Assembly (NCBI GenBank): GCA_013399115.1
Contig: VXAA01001099.1
Coordinates: 1 to 64,000 of the forward strand
Direction of reading: 5' to 3'
DNA: 64,000 nucleotides
DNA from: Anseranas semipalmata
Taxonomy: Eukaryota; Chordata; Aves; Anseriformes; Anseranatidae
In this document: positions 1 to 12,279 of the stretch, one piece after another
How the letters are laid out: every line of letters begins with the position of its first letter
Numbering within the stretch: the stretch's first letter is position 1
The notes under the pieces: generated by a model
Seen by the model: only the letters and a program-made list of their open reading frames with translations
Database searches by the model: none
Told to the model about the DNA's origin: nothing
Program-made: the position numbers and the translations under genes

Positions 1-217
1 CCTGTTCGCCGCGCTCCCCGGGGGCCGCCTTTGAGCAGGAGGCAGGGAGCGGACTGCTCTTGGCTCCGCCCACGCCTCGCCGGCCGCTCTCGCAAGGGCT
101 GCTGGGGCCTGGCGGTCCCCTCGGCTGCCTCGAGTGGCCTCGGTGCAGCCACAAAGCCCTCACGCACCGAGGTGCCCCCGCTCTGCCGCACAACGCGTCT
201 GCCCCAGAGCTGATCGC
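1..217. promoter_or_regulatory. CpG island fragment at window edge
   Basis: The first ~217 bases are strongly GC-rich and hold about 23 CpG dinucleotides by my count, against rare scattered CpGs in the rest of the window. A GC-box-like CTCCGCCC lies at about 64-71. The composition switches abruptly to AT-rich at about 220. Unmethylated CpG islands of this kind usually mark the promoter and first exon of a gene. Here the island is cut by the window start, so neither the gene nor the transcription direction can be told. An open frame runs through it from base 60 to 452, but it continues into AT-rich DNA and I recognise nothing in it. It could instead be a GC-rich repeat edge. Confidence 0.55.
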
Positions 218-3200
218 CTCAGCAAGAAACACCTTTTCCCTTGAATTACATGCCTTTGTCTTCTTGAAGAGTGAAGTACATATACAACAATCCTACTTAG
301 TCATAGACTTCCTCAGTCAACAAATAATCAAATACATCATTTGTATGAATGACCCACAATCAATTGCTTACCTTTTACTCCTATATAAATATCTCATCAT
401 CAGGAAACATGACTATGGCACCTTTAACTCTTGTAGGGTAGCTAAATTGTAGAAAACATTACAGGTTGCTGACTAATGATAAAATGCTGCAATATGTGTG
501 AATAAAATGGGTTTCCTACAAAATGAATTTTGTGAATTAAGCAGTTATGGAAATGTTAAAGATTATTTTTCCATCCCATAAAAGCCTGAGATTTCAGCTG
601 CTCCATCAGAACATCTTCCTTTGAATTATATCAAGACTGATGATTTTGATAAACAGCAACACACAAGAGAAAGATAAGCACCTATAGATAAAATATAACA
701 TATTCAAAAATTAGCTAACCATGCTTTGGTTAATTTGTTCTTAAGTCTACCACAACATCAGGTTTCTGATTTATCTAGCATCAAGTTTCTTTTCACTTTT
801 CCTATTAACGCTAATCAACCTTGTAAAAATAAACATTTACCGGAGTGATAATAGTTTTTGTGGAAGATGTGATCTTTTTAATGTTTCTTATTGAAAGAAA
901 ATTTATCTGAATATCTTTAATTCCTAAGAAAGATAAATCTATTCTTCTCAGATTTAGAAGTAACCACCCATTGATATATAACACAATACAAACAGATAAT
1001 TAATATAGAAAATACTGGAAGCAATTTTCTTCAGCTCTTGTAAAAAAGAACCCTCTTAGTTTATAATATAAACCCTTCTTTTTTATCTGAAAAAGATCTT
1101 TACTATCCTGAATATTATTGCACTGTAATTACACAGGTATGAAACCTTGTAAAAAGATATTGCAGAGAAAAGTGAGTGAGTCTTATTATTTGCTCAGCAA
1201 CTGAATATACAACATTATACCACCTTTCAGAGAATGTAAGGCACACTGTGCTTGCTGCAATTCATTCATCAGCCAGCCCCACATTTTTCTGAAATTTACT
1301 TCTTCATCACTGGATCGAAGTATTGCTTCTATAAAGATGACTACAGTAAAGACTCCAGGCAGGTGAATGCAATTAATATTATTTCAAAAAGACAGTATTT
1401 TTCATATTTCATCTATTGGGCAGAAAAGTAAAGAAAAGCACAAAGGATTAGAGAATATGAAAATGATCATGTTAACATCAGATTAAGCAAATAATGACAG
1501 ATTCTAAGCCTAATGCAATTACAGAAATTTATAGGGAGGGACTGATCACTCTGTGAAACAACTTACATGTTTGTAATACACATTACATTTTGATTAGAAT
1601 ACTGTCATTTTCTTATAGAGCCAGGAATCTGCTGCTTTTGACAGTAGTCAGGAATTTGCTTAGAGAGAGAGGCTAACATGTTATTCTAAATATGTTATTC
1701 TGATATATATCATATATCAGAAGTTTAAAAATGGTAGTGAAGGTTGTATTTTCAGAGTCTCCACTATTAACCAAGTGTGGGCATTATGTTGACCAGTTGG
1801 TTTCTACTCAATTTTTCTAAAAATCTGAGGCTGGTGACATTTTCAGAAAAAAAAAAGAAAAAAGAAAAAGGTAAAGAAAAGCTAAAACCTCCCTCAAGAT
1901 CTATCTAGCCTTTGCTGAGGTACCACTAGTGAGAACTTTACAATGATAGATTGTAAAAAGTGTAGTTTTTTTTCTTGAATATAATTTCCTAGTCAGAATT
2001 TTTTTCCTTGCGAGCATAAAAAAAGAAAAAAAAAAAAAAACATCCTGGTTAAAACACAGTGTCGTGTGAGGTGCACTCATCTGCCAGTGATGTGAAAAAG
2101 TTGTTGTAATCTCAGTCCACAAGAGGTTTCTAGCCAATTCCCTTGACTGATTAAAATGCATATAAAGGGCCAACTTTAATCTCTCTGAATACCTGTAAAA
2201 TTCCCCCAGAGTAAATCAACATCGGGGCACCTGGAAGGTAAATTGCAAATTGAGTTTCAATGCAATAAGACCCAAATGTGATACAATTCCAGCAGCCTCT
2301 CCAGGGAATGAGATTCCTAGAGGACTGAGGCAGCACTCAAACTTCTCTCCCTGTAATGTTCAGCAAGTACTCTACTCATTGTCTGTGGTATGGTTTCAGC
2401 ATTAGCTTCTCTGTGGAGAGGTTTTCTGCAGGTTCAGTTTAGGGACCATTAATAAACCTCAGATCCCCACTCAGAAACATAGGACAGCTAAATCAAACTG
2501 TGTGCACGTACAGTGAACTATTCCTTCTAAATAGAAAATGGCAAGTATGGCTTACAAATGGCTTACAAAAAGTATGGTATTGAAGGGAGAGGAGTAAACA
2601 GGAAGAAAAAAAAAAAAGAAAACAGGAATCAGGATAAGCTTTTCTTAAGGAAGTCTTCCTCTCTGTTTTCTTGGTGAGGAAACAAGTAGGATATCTGGCT
2701 TATATCCAATATTCTAGTAAAGCCTTAGTCACAGCTTTTTTTGGTGTGAAATCCCAGGCCCTCCTTATGTACCTTTATTCAGGATGGACATAATGGCTGC
2801 AGCTCACCCTGCAGCACAGGAATGTCCCTTTGCTCTCCCATCAGCCGGGTGCTGCACCCTTTACTGGCAGGCTGGTAGCTGCCCCTCTTGCCTCACAGCT
2901 TCATCTAGGCACTGTAGTAGAGTCATGCTAGGGAGACAGGTCATCATCGTATATGGGATCATGTCCTCGTCACCCATGTCAAGTTTCATAAATGGACAAT
3001 TGTCTGCTTCAGTTACTGCAGGGCTGCAAGCTACTAAGTCACCAGATATGAGCACAACTTATTGGCCTAGAGAATAAACACTTTCTAGCACACATATAAT
3101 CACCTCATGTTCATGATTTATATGTTGTTTGTTTGTTTTAGCCCCTAATTGTGGTGTAACATACAGATAACTGGAATATGTCTGAAGCCTGACCTTTGGT

Positions 3201-5586
3201 TGTGCTTACTCAGTTCTCTTGCTGCAGAAAGCAAGAGATTATCTGTATTCTCTTCTGAATTCCCTTCCCTCCAGAGCCCTCTGTAAGGGACTGCTCTTCT
3301 GTTAGCCACCAGGTTTATATTGTGCCCCCACTTGAAAATTTGTCACCCTGACAAATCAATTCACCTATGAATATACCGAGCAGCCACCCCAGTTAACCAG
3401 GGCATGCCCTCTGAGGTTGTTAAGAAATAATGGTCTAATATGCATAAATGCTTGCATACAACTCTCAGTGCCTTAAAATTAAAGAATTTACAAGCTCAGC
3501 CTCACACTCTGCTGCTACAGCTCCAACTGCACTTTGGCAAAGCAAGGCTCCCTGCAGATCCTTTCTGAGACACTTTTCTTTCCCTCATGCTTGGAGAAGG
3601 AGAGCATTAAGCCTTCCCTGTACTTCTCTTCCTGGAAAGGATGCACTGACATGATGACAACTAATCCTTTATTATTGGCTGTGGTCAGAAAGCCATTGAT
3701 TTAAATTCCTCTTCATTGGGACAACCCACTCAGAGCTGGGTTTTCCTTAGCCCTCTGCAATGGGAAAAACAGATTTAGATTCATTGTAAGTACTTAGTGT
3801 CGGCTATATCAGCACATAAATCTTCATCCACAAGATAACAGAACAAGATAGTCATTGGCTTTCTTGGAGCCTGATTGCCTATTTAGAGAAGCAATTCCAG
3901 TCTAGGGTGAGGTTTTCTTCCAGTTTGAAAATGTGGTTGCAGTTCCTCTTCCTTAAATTTTCTAATCCCCCTTTAGGTTTATTTAAACTGGCCCAGTCTC
4001 AGGAACTGTAAAGTTATGCTATCACTGTGTAAGGTAATGCCTTTCACCTGACTTAGTCTGCATTTGCCTATACAATTTAGTTTTCTGAAAAGAACAAAAC
4101 ATCTGCTTTCCCTGATAATCCTGTCCCTCAAGTTAGAGAGAGAGCACTTCTCCAGCCAATCTGTGCTAATTCCTACTGAAGTCTTTCAGGGCTGCAGATG
4201 TAATAAGGCAGCAAGCACTGCTCACGCTCTCAGATTGGGAAGACATGATGATGTGTTGAGATGTAAATTTCCAGTAGGCAGGAAAAGTTTTTTCTCATCC
4301 TTTTCTTGTGGTCATGTGGCTGAACCTGAGCTACCTCAGAAATTCCCATGTCACCAGGAGCACAAGCCATGGCTGCCACCCAGTCACCTGCACTAAACCT
4401 GAGTTTTATAACTTGGAGACATGAATCACATAGGATGCTGGGCCCCAGAGACTGTAATAAGCACCCTTGTTTTTCTGACACATGCCACTCTCTCACTATG
4501 TCAATGACCCTTTTAATATCACCCCTCCATTGCACCATCGCTTTCTAGAGGGAACTACTTCGACTCTCCAGTTCTGTCCCATACTATTACCCACTTGTCT
4601 GATACTGGCTGACACCAATGCTATTGGCTGAAAGCTATCATTCTCACCTAACTTTGCTGTTGGTATTAAAAACCAGGTGGGCAGTAAAGGATGAGAAGAA
4701 AACATTGTCAAAAATGACATTTTTCTTGTTGGATTGACTCCACCAAGTTAAAGATGTATCTTAGAATAGGCATATGTGTTGGTTTGAAGATTTATTTTGA
4801 CAGAAATACCAGAGAAATGTGGTAGATAATATCGTAAGGTTTAAGATTTATAGAGTTTTGAAGCTGTTTTCCTTTCTTAGGGCAGGAGAAATAAATATTA
4901 AAGCAATAGTATTATAACACTTGCTATTGGATTTATTAATTTTATTTGGTGCTGAAAAGTTTTATTAAAAGTAACTAATTTTTAAAATGCTGAAAAATAC
5001 CTTAATGTATGGGTGATTAATGTTTACACTGTAAATGGATACATGATATCTGCTTTTTGTTTTTCAGTTCAAATTTAAATGGAGTGAGAAAAAAATAAAA
5101 TGTGTTGTTACCTTCTGAAATCTGTGCATTGACACATGTGAAATTAGATTTCAATCTAAAGGCAGAGGTAGTTACATTTGCATACAGCTAGTATAAGTAA
5201 AAATAGCAGCAAAGATTGAGCAACATGGACAGCTAAAATGTAGAGTGCCGGGCAGAATCTTCCAAGCCACACTAAGTCCAAGCTAAGTGAAGCTGTGAAA
5301 GTACATTCTGTCTGATGACATATACCAGTGCTTGTGATAAAATATTTTTTTTTCAGGGCAGATGTATTCAGGGAATCTATTTTCAGGATTTAACAGTACC
5401 AAAATCAGCTGGTAGTATCTGGATGTCAAAGAAGAGTAGCTTAATCATATTCTTTACCTGTAAGACAAGTACCAGTCTCATCAACAGCAGTCTTCTATAA
5501 CTTATAATTAGTGAAAGTTCTCTTAAGAACTAAAATCTGGGATTGTGTGGGATGCTTAAAATGTATTTTACATAGGTCCCACAGGG
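218..5586. other. AT-rich non-coding stretch
   Basis: No recognisable gene, RNA gene or transposon. It contains A-rich tracts at 1847-1880, 2018-2040 and 2606-2617. Two slightly less AT-rich blocks (2784-3077 and about 4064-4560) have overlapping open frames on both strands, which points to local composition more than to a gene. I recognise none of those products. Confidence 0.6.
2018..2040. repeat. A-rich low-complexity tract
   Basis: A run of A interrupted by a single G at 2025. Read on the minus strand it gives an artefactual poly-Phe stretch. Confidence 0.9.

Positions 5587-5636
<50 letters not shown>
5587..5636 (+). repeat. A50 homopolymer
   Basis: Fifty uninterrupted A bases, the longest homopolymer in the window. 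A second A-run follows at 5666-5682. I see no retroposed element directly upstream whose tail this would be. The exact length is likely to be unreliable in the assembly. Confidence 0.95.
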
Positions 5637-5640
<4 letters not shown>

Positions 5641-5665
5641 AAAGTTTCTAAAAATATTGTTGAGG

Positions 5666-5682
5666 AAAAAAAAAAAAAAAAA
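5666..5682 (+). repeat. A17 homopolymer
   Basis: Second A-run 30 bp after the A50 tract. Both are translated as poly-Phe on the minus strand, so the 66-codon frame there is an artefact. Confidence 0.9.
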
Positions 5683-7568
5683 TCCATGGCTAAAATTTGA
5701 ATTCTGGAGCTTGCAGTTCTGGAGCTTGTCATATTTCTAATGATATGTTCAAAAGAAAAATCTTCCATCTATAATCAGGAGGCTTTTCCACTTCCTTCTC
5801 ATAAACAGCTATGTTTGTCAGAAATGTGCATCTATCCATCTTGAAACTGTTAAGAATTAGAGAAGTAGCTGAGATGAAAGGAAAAAAAAAAAAAAAAGCT
5901 GATTATTGTCCTACAGGAGAAGAAATCTACTTGGAATATGGGAATTCCTAGACTAAATCTTCCGTACCCTCCTTTCTAAAATGAAGGCAAGGGATGCTAC
6001 CACTGTATCAGAGACTTTAGATATTTGTTTTCACTTCTTTCATTATGAATACCCCAGTACAAAATGTTTGCTTAAGCAGAAATCCTTAGAGGTTTTCATT
6101 TAGCAAGGCAAAAATGAAGATAAAAAGACTGGGAAGTCAAGTTGAATTGAACTATCTGTATGTATATTTAAGGAAAATTAGTTTAGGATGCATATAAATA
6201 TTTAGAATAGCCCCTTAGAACTTATTTTTTCTGAAAGTGGTGACTAGCCTGTTAGCAAAAAACAAAACAAAACAAAGCAAAAATACGAGAGACTATGACT
6301 AAAGGTAGGAAGAATGACTCTGAAATTGTTTTTTTTTTTTTTTTCATGAATTTTTCAGCAGCTTTGTAGCTTTGTTAGTGAGTGGAGGAGTACACACTCC
6401 CCGCATCTTCCCATGCGTGTGGTGGTGACTGATGGAAACAAACAGGCTCCTTTCTTGCTGGCAAGTAACAGAGCCCCGGAGGCACAGACATTGCCGAGGG
6501 CTGACAGTGCCCATGCTCCCTTTCAGGCTGCGGTCTTTGCATATCACAAGGTGTTTCCTTTGTATCCAAGGTGCCACAGCTCTGTGGCAGAAGCAGATAC
6601 CTAAACCTGCACTACTCCCAGATCCTCCCTCTCTTTCCTGCCTCAAGGTCTTGCCATGCTTCCTAAGTCCAGAATGATGTTTAGGGCTAGGATTAGACTG
6701 GAGTGGCCAATGATCAGAACTGCAAAGTGTAGTTTCTCCCCAGTGTTTGCTCCTTTGACTTTCTGAAAGGTGCTTTATGGACTTCTGACTTACACAGGGG
6801 CTCCTCTGGGCAGGGTCTCAGGTTGCCTCAAAGTCAACCAGTTCATCCACTGTTTTTCTCCCTGTACCAACTACTGAGTCAATCACTGTGCTCAAATAAT
6901 AAAAATTACCCAGAACGGCTTCCATTCTGGTTATGAAGATCTTAGAGGATAGAAAACCTCTTTGCCAATGATTAACCACCTCTATTGTTTAAAAAGATGT
7001 GGCTTATTTCACATTTCAGTTGGCCTGGGCTCTGTCTGCAGCTACTGGTACTTGTTGTGCCTCTCTCTCCTGGATTAAAGAACCCTTCACTATGCAGTAT
7101 TTTCTCCCTGTAAAGGTTCTTATGTCCAGCATTCAACTCACTTCTCAGACTTCTTTTTGATAATTTAAGCAGACTAAACTCTAAGTACATTCATGAAAAG
7201 AGCTTTCTATACCCCTTGACTCATTTTTACATCTCTCTTTGGCACCTCTTCACATTTTCGACAACACTTTTTATAAATGTTAGAGAAAAATCCTACATGA
7301 TATTCCAGTACTAACAGACAAAAGCAAAATCACTTCTTACCTTCTACTCACTCTTTTTCTTTGTATTTATCTAAGGATTGCATTAGCCCTTTTTGATCCA
7401 GTACTACAATGGCAGCTCCTGGTGAGTTGTCTATGCATTATGAATCCTTACATCATTTTCTCTTAGACATCCTTTTCCAGGACTACTATTTTCCTGCTCT
7501 ATCTGTATGCTTTCCATTCTTTTTTTTTTTTTTTCCTCAATTGTGCTTCACATTTGGCTGTTTTACAG
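5683..7568. other. Non-coding stretch with a CpG-enriched block
   Basis: Mostly AT-rich with A/T homopolymers (5882-5897, 6329-6344, 7520-7534) and an AAAAC-like run at 6257-6283. Bases ~6395-6545 are clearly richer in GC and CpG (about five CpGs in 150 bp) than the surroundings and could be an old regulatory element or a decayed exon. The frames on both strands across it match nothing I know. Confidence 0.5.
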
Positions 7569-7651
7569 GTTTTTATTCGAACAGGCAGGGTTAATCAAGC
7601 AAGTCAGACAGTTCTGCTGAACAACATAAAACCCACCAGTGCCGCAATGCA
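7569..7651 (+). other. Candidate internal exon, 83 nt
   Basis: A long pyrimidine tract (T-run 7520-7534, then TTTTACAG at 7561-7568) precedes the segment, and a near-perfect donor (GCA|GTAAGT, GT at 7652) ends it. One of three frames is open, beginning Val-Phe-Ile-Arg-Thr-Gly-Arg and ending two bases into a codon. The segment has two CpGs, above the local background. Against it, 27 open codons are expected by chance in some frame about half the time, and I do not recognise the peptide. It could be a coding exon, a non-coding exon or a pseudo-exon. Confidence 0.2.
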
Positions 7652-8670
7652 GTAAGTTCTCCTTTGCTGTTTGATAAGGTCTCTCTAGAGAAACTTCCCC
7701 CAGGACGTGCTGGGAAGAGCTGGCTTACTACCGTGCTTTCAGCCTGGCTCTACTGTGCCCACTTTACCCTCAGGATAACTGCAATATAACATGCTAACAA
7801 CTGAATGTAATGAGCACTTGCCACTTACTTAGCCATTAATTAATCTTTGCACAAATTGTGTTTCTTACATGATATTTCCCTACCTCTCTTGGAAGTTCAA
7901 AACAAATGCCTAGAGCAACATCTTTTCTCCATAATAAAAGTCTTACATAAGAAGCTGCATCCATATTTATTATTTTCATTGTTAGTTACTGTGAAAAAGT
8001 TTTAAATTTAAAATTTTAGGGTTGAACTTGGCATTGGAAAGAAGATTTAATCACCCTTTGCACTGCTTATTGCTGTTCTTCACAGGTGTGAGAGATTAAG
8101 CTTAACTCTCCCTTCACTCATCTGAGAAGTAATGGAAATAATAGTCTTTAATACAAAACAATGGTTTTTTCCTGAAGGGATAGCTACTCAGTGAAACAAA
8201 GGTTGGGCTGTCATCCTACTTGCCAGCGTTATGCCTTGACTTTCTACAGATCTACTTTACCCTCTACATCTGCTTGGCTCAGTCTCTTTGTTGGCCTCCT
8301 ATGGGCTTTGATGATCTTCTCTAATGTTTTTCTAAGGACTTACTGAAAATAAAAAATATTTTTCAATTAATAGGCAAAAAGAGACTCAAGCTAAGGGTGT
8401 GTGTAGATAGCTATTCATTTTTCATATGTACAAATGAAAAACTTATACAAAACATCCCTGGAGAATACTAATAAAAAGTTAAATCTTCCTCAAGAAGCCA
8501 CAGTCAAAAGAAACTACAATCTCTGTGATGAAGTTGGAATGTGTATTAACATGAGGAAATATATGCTTCTATCCATAATAATTTAGGCAATCTGATTTTT
8601 CTCACCGTATTTTGCATATATGCATGCATATGTTCAGCGCATATACTTGTATCATACTTTTTTACACATA

Positions 8671-8740
8671 GTAAACAAAGGTAAACAAAGGTAAATAAAG
8701 GTTAACAAAGGTTTGCATAGTAAACAAAGGTTAACAAAAC
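8671..8740 (+). repeat. Tandem decamer array with forkhead-like cores
   Basis: Four adjacent 10-bp units start at 8671, 8681, 8691 and 8701 (consensus GTAAACAAAG, with GTAAATAAAG and GTTAACAAAG variants). After an 8-10 bp spacer, two more copies follow, ending at about 8740. The core GTAAACA fits the forkhead (FOX) DNA-binding consensus RYAAAYA. The array is visible in the sequence, but any binding is inference, and it may be a simple minisatellite. Confidence 0.7.
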
Positions 8741-8855
8741 CTTTGCCCTGGACAGCTTTTCTTTTCAGAACTTTGCTCAAAACCAAAAAAGGTAGATTTC
8801 CTGTTATTGTTAAGTATTTTAAAACAATTATACATAAATAATTGATAGTTACTTT

Positions 8856-8931
8856 AAAATAATTAAAATAAAATAAATTAATTAAAATAAAATAAATTAA
8901 AATAAAAATATAATTAATTATTATTAAATAA
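8856..8931. repeat. AT-only low-complexity tract
   Basis: Imperfect AAATA/ATTAA repeats with no G or C over about 75 bp. Confidence 0.85.
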
Positions 8932-9270
8932 GTGTAGGCTCACACCTAAGTGCAAAATTCCGTAAGAATTTAACAACTTTGCACACATTTTTAGAAAAAA
9001 GAATCCCAATAGATTTAAACACATTCTAACTGTACAGCAAGGTTTGTCCTCATCAGCTGACCTGGTCCTCCACTGACCGTTCCTCTTCTGCTTCTACTCT
9101 GCTCATCAATTTTTGTTTTGTTAAATAAAAATATTACTTGTTTATATATTTAAAAATAAATTAGAATATGTATATCTCTATATCTCCTGAACAAGCAATA
9201 GTCATGGAGGAAAGGGACACTCACAGAACTCTCTGGGATATTACCCTACAAAAAGAAGATAAGATAAGAC

Positions 9271-9298
9271 AAAACAAAACAAAACAAAACAAAACAAA
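9271..9298 (+). repeat. (AAAAC)n microsatellite
   Basis: Five AAAAC units plus a partial unit. Confidence 0.9.
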
Positions 9299-9596
9299 TC
9301 ACCACCTAGAGTGCCTTATAGTTTAGATGTTCTCTTAGGCTTGTCTTTCTGCTACCTGTGCTTTTTCAGAATGAATCATGCCTTTGTTGGTGTGCTGCTG
9401 CAGAAGCTGACATATAATATAAAGCTTTATTTAATAATAAATAAATAAATAAAAGCTTTTTCTAACCAGCTTGGCTATACAAATGTAAGCTTGCAGTACA
9501 CCCAGGGAACATATAGGAAGCTGTCTTTCTGAATACAGCTTTAATAAAAAAAAAAAGTAATAGATGAAAATGCCTGAGATGAAATGCTGAGGAACT

Positions 9597-10018
9597 GGCC
9601 NTCTTACGAGGTACGGCTGAGGGAGCTGGGGTTGTTCAGCCTGGAGAAGAGGAGGCTCAGGGGTGACCTTATCGCTCTCTACAGGTACCTTAAAGGAGGC
9701 TGTAGTGAGGTAGGGATTGGTCTCTTCTCCCACGTGCCTGGTGACAGGACGAGGGGGAATGGGCTAAAGTTGCGTCAGGGGAGGTTTAGGTTGAATATTA
9801 GGAAAAACTTCTTTACCGAAAGGGTAGTTAGGCATTGGAATGGGCTGCCCAGGGAAGTGGTTGAGTCACCATCCCTGGAGGTCTTTAAAAGACGTTTAGA
9901 TGTTGAGCTTAGAGATATGGTTTAGTGTGGGCCTTGTTAGAGTTAGGTCAGAGGTTGGACTAGGTGATCTTGGAGGTCTCTTCCAACCTGAACGATTCTG
10001 TGATTCTGTGATTCTGTG
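9597..10018 (+). mobile_element. CR1 LINE, 5'-truncated 3' end
   Basis: This is the 3' part of a CR1 non-LTR retrotransposon. The plus strand encodes the conserved C-terminal end of ORF2, with the family hallmarks [43 protein letters not shown] and LPREVV, and the stop TAG falls at about 9923-9925. The usual short 3' UTR follows (GGTGATCTTGGAGGTCTC) and ends in three copies of the octamer ATTCTGTG. CR1 copies are normally 5'-truncated and lack poly-A and target-site duplications, as here. The reading frame is uninterrupted over about 105 codons, so the copy is not heavily decayed. An ambiguous base (N) sits at 9601. It is a truncated insertion, not a host gene. Confidence 0.95.
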
Positions 10019-10283
10019 AAAATAAGGAAAATTGATTGTATTTATTTACTTTGAATTGTTGAAATTGTTTTTTTTTTTACATGTAAAAAGCAAAAAGATT
10101 AAACATTAATTTCTAACAGTTTGCGAAGGAAATATATGTGTATATGCTTAATGTTACAGAATATAAAGAATCTGACTGCCTTAAAAAAGAAACAAAAAGA
10201 GGGAGAGAAAAAAGCTTGACAGGTTCAAGTTACAAAAGACAAGAGAACAAGGACTTGAATCTTTGCTATTAGGGAATTACTCT

Positions 10284-10305
10284 TTTTATTTATTTATTTA
10301 TTTAT
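10284..10305. repeat. (TTTA)n microsatellite
   Basis: About five TTTA units. Confidence 0.85.
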
Positions 10306-10915
10306 TGGCTGGTATGAGAGAGAGATGGATCCAGACAAACTGTGGGTAGAATTGGTGACAGAAGTCTAACAAAAAGAAAAGTTTTAATACATGGGTTACT
10401 TGGCTTCAGTGATCTCCCACCTGGAAAGCTGTGAAGCCAGCTATGTTTATGAAATGTTAGAAATACCATTGTTATTGTCCCGATACTCTGAAACTAGCAT
10501 CCTTTTAAAATTCATAAGAATACTAATGCTACAGTAAGCTGGTTAAGCATTAGGCAAATGCAAGCATTTGTAATTGACCGTGGTCTGTTTTCTTAGCTAC
10601 AAGATACATGCTGTGGTATTTTAAAAATTAATTTAATTAATTAATTTAATTTTCTTCAATATATCCTTTAGTAGTAAGAATCTTTCTTAATTTAGTTAGC
10701 TGTACATCTGTAGCTAATGAGAAATGATTTTGTAAAAGGGTAGAATAAAAGGATGATGTTAAGCTCTAGTTTAACAGGATAGTCTCAATAAAGGAAAAGA
10801 AACAAGAAAAATTCGTCTTTGCTTTTGGTAGTACAGACCAATGAGTGCTAAAATATGGGAATCAATTCCTTCTATATCATATAACAAAATTTTTTGAAGA
10901 TGATATAAAAAGGTT

Positions 10916-10941
10916 TTTTGTTTGTTTGTTTGTTTGTTTTT
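10916..10941. repeat. (TTTG)n microsatellite
   Basis: About five TTTG units flanked by T-runs. Confidence 0.85.
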
Positions 10942-12240
10942 GCTATACAATCATTGTTTTTAACATTATTAAGATTATTCAGAGTAGCTTGTTTGTCTTC
11001 TGTAGTGACAAATTTTCAGGAATCAACTCTGTTCCAACAAGATCTAACATGGAACATGAAATTCCCAATGTACTCATTTATAAATTAGATAGTACTGGAT
11101 CAACCTTTATTCATTCTATTTTCAGTAATTTATTTATTTTTAATCACATTTGTATTTCAAACAGCAGTACCTGTATGCCTCTTGGGTAGATTTTTCAATT
11201 ATTTTTCTTACAGAAAATAGTAAGTTTTATTGTGTTGTAGTTACGGTCTACAGTCTGTAGTTAGCTTCTTTCCCAATTTGTTTTTCTCATGTTCCCAGCA
11301 TCAAACATAGAAAACTGGAATATGCAGGTGAGAGTGAACAGGGTATAATAACAAAGATAACAAAGATTACAGTAACAAATATTTTAACCATCCAAATGGA
11401 CTTAAGTGATAGAAGATATTATATTAACTATTAAACTCAATTTATAGTAAGTCTTTGACTTCTCCCCTGCCTAAGTTTTCCAAGAAGGGGACTGTATCAA
11501 TTTTTTGTATCAACGAATTAATTCCATTACAAAGGAGAGAAGGATGTTGCCATGGTGGGGATGGCACAACTTTTCTGGACTACCCTCAGAAGGAGGATGA
11601 AGCTGCCAGCCCCTGGCAGGTCCTGTCATTGTGAGCTTGATTCCTTAACAAAATCCACTGGATGTGCATTTGGAACTGTCATTCTGAGAGCTAATTGATT
11701 TTTGACTGACAACAAAGAATACTCAAAAAGAGTTTAAATATTCTGCTGTTTCTGTGCAAAAATAATAATTTAGGCCCTTCACTGCTTCTTACTTTTATTA
11801 AATCTTTGAGATCCGTTCCTACCTCTGATCATTCCATAACACAAAGCTCTGTTTTCCTTTTGTTTTCAAAGACATGTATGTGCTTCCATTGATGATATGA
11901 TGCATGTCTGGAAAGACTGGTCATTTTAAACACCTGCAGAACAAGATATTTATCCTGTTCATAATCCCTTCTTAAATGCAATTTTCCTTCCAGGATGTCT
12001 AGAAAAAATGAAAATGTCTAGGCGTCTTCTTATTTCACTTATCAATAGTAGCTATTTATTCCCTTTTCTCTATATATTTTAGACAAACAAGCACAGAATA
12101 TTCCATTTTATCCTGTTGTTCTTTATTCAGTGATTTCTGGAAAGATGCAATGGAGGTGTCATGGCACTGCATGAGACCTACAAACTTTACCACATTTTAT
12201 TCATTTGTTTCTTGTTAGGTCATCTTTGACTCCAGGATTT

Positions 12241-12279
12241 TGTGTGTGTGTGTGTGTGTGTATTTTTTTTTTTTTTTTT
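12241..12279. repeat. (TG)10 plus T17 compound repeat
   Basis: Ten TG dinucleotides at 12241-12260 run into a T homopolymer at 12263-12279. Confidence 0.95.

Larger units (their letters stand above)
7652..9596. other. AT-rich non-coding stretch
   Basis: No gene seen. It holds the decamer array at 8671-8740, AT-only low complexity at 8856-8931, an (AAAAC)n run at 9271-9298 and an (AAAT)n run near 9433-9452. Confidence 0.6.

Noticed and set aside
5357..5459. Possible exon between TTTTTTTTTCAG and GTAAGA
   Set aside because: The donor context (CCT|GTAAGA) is weak, the sequence is AT-rich and CpG-free, and the open frame is short.
9584..9925. 113-codon frame as a host gene
   Set aside because: It is the C-terminal tail of CR1 ORF2, and its start codon lies upstream of the element by chance.
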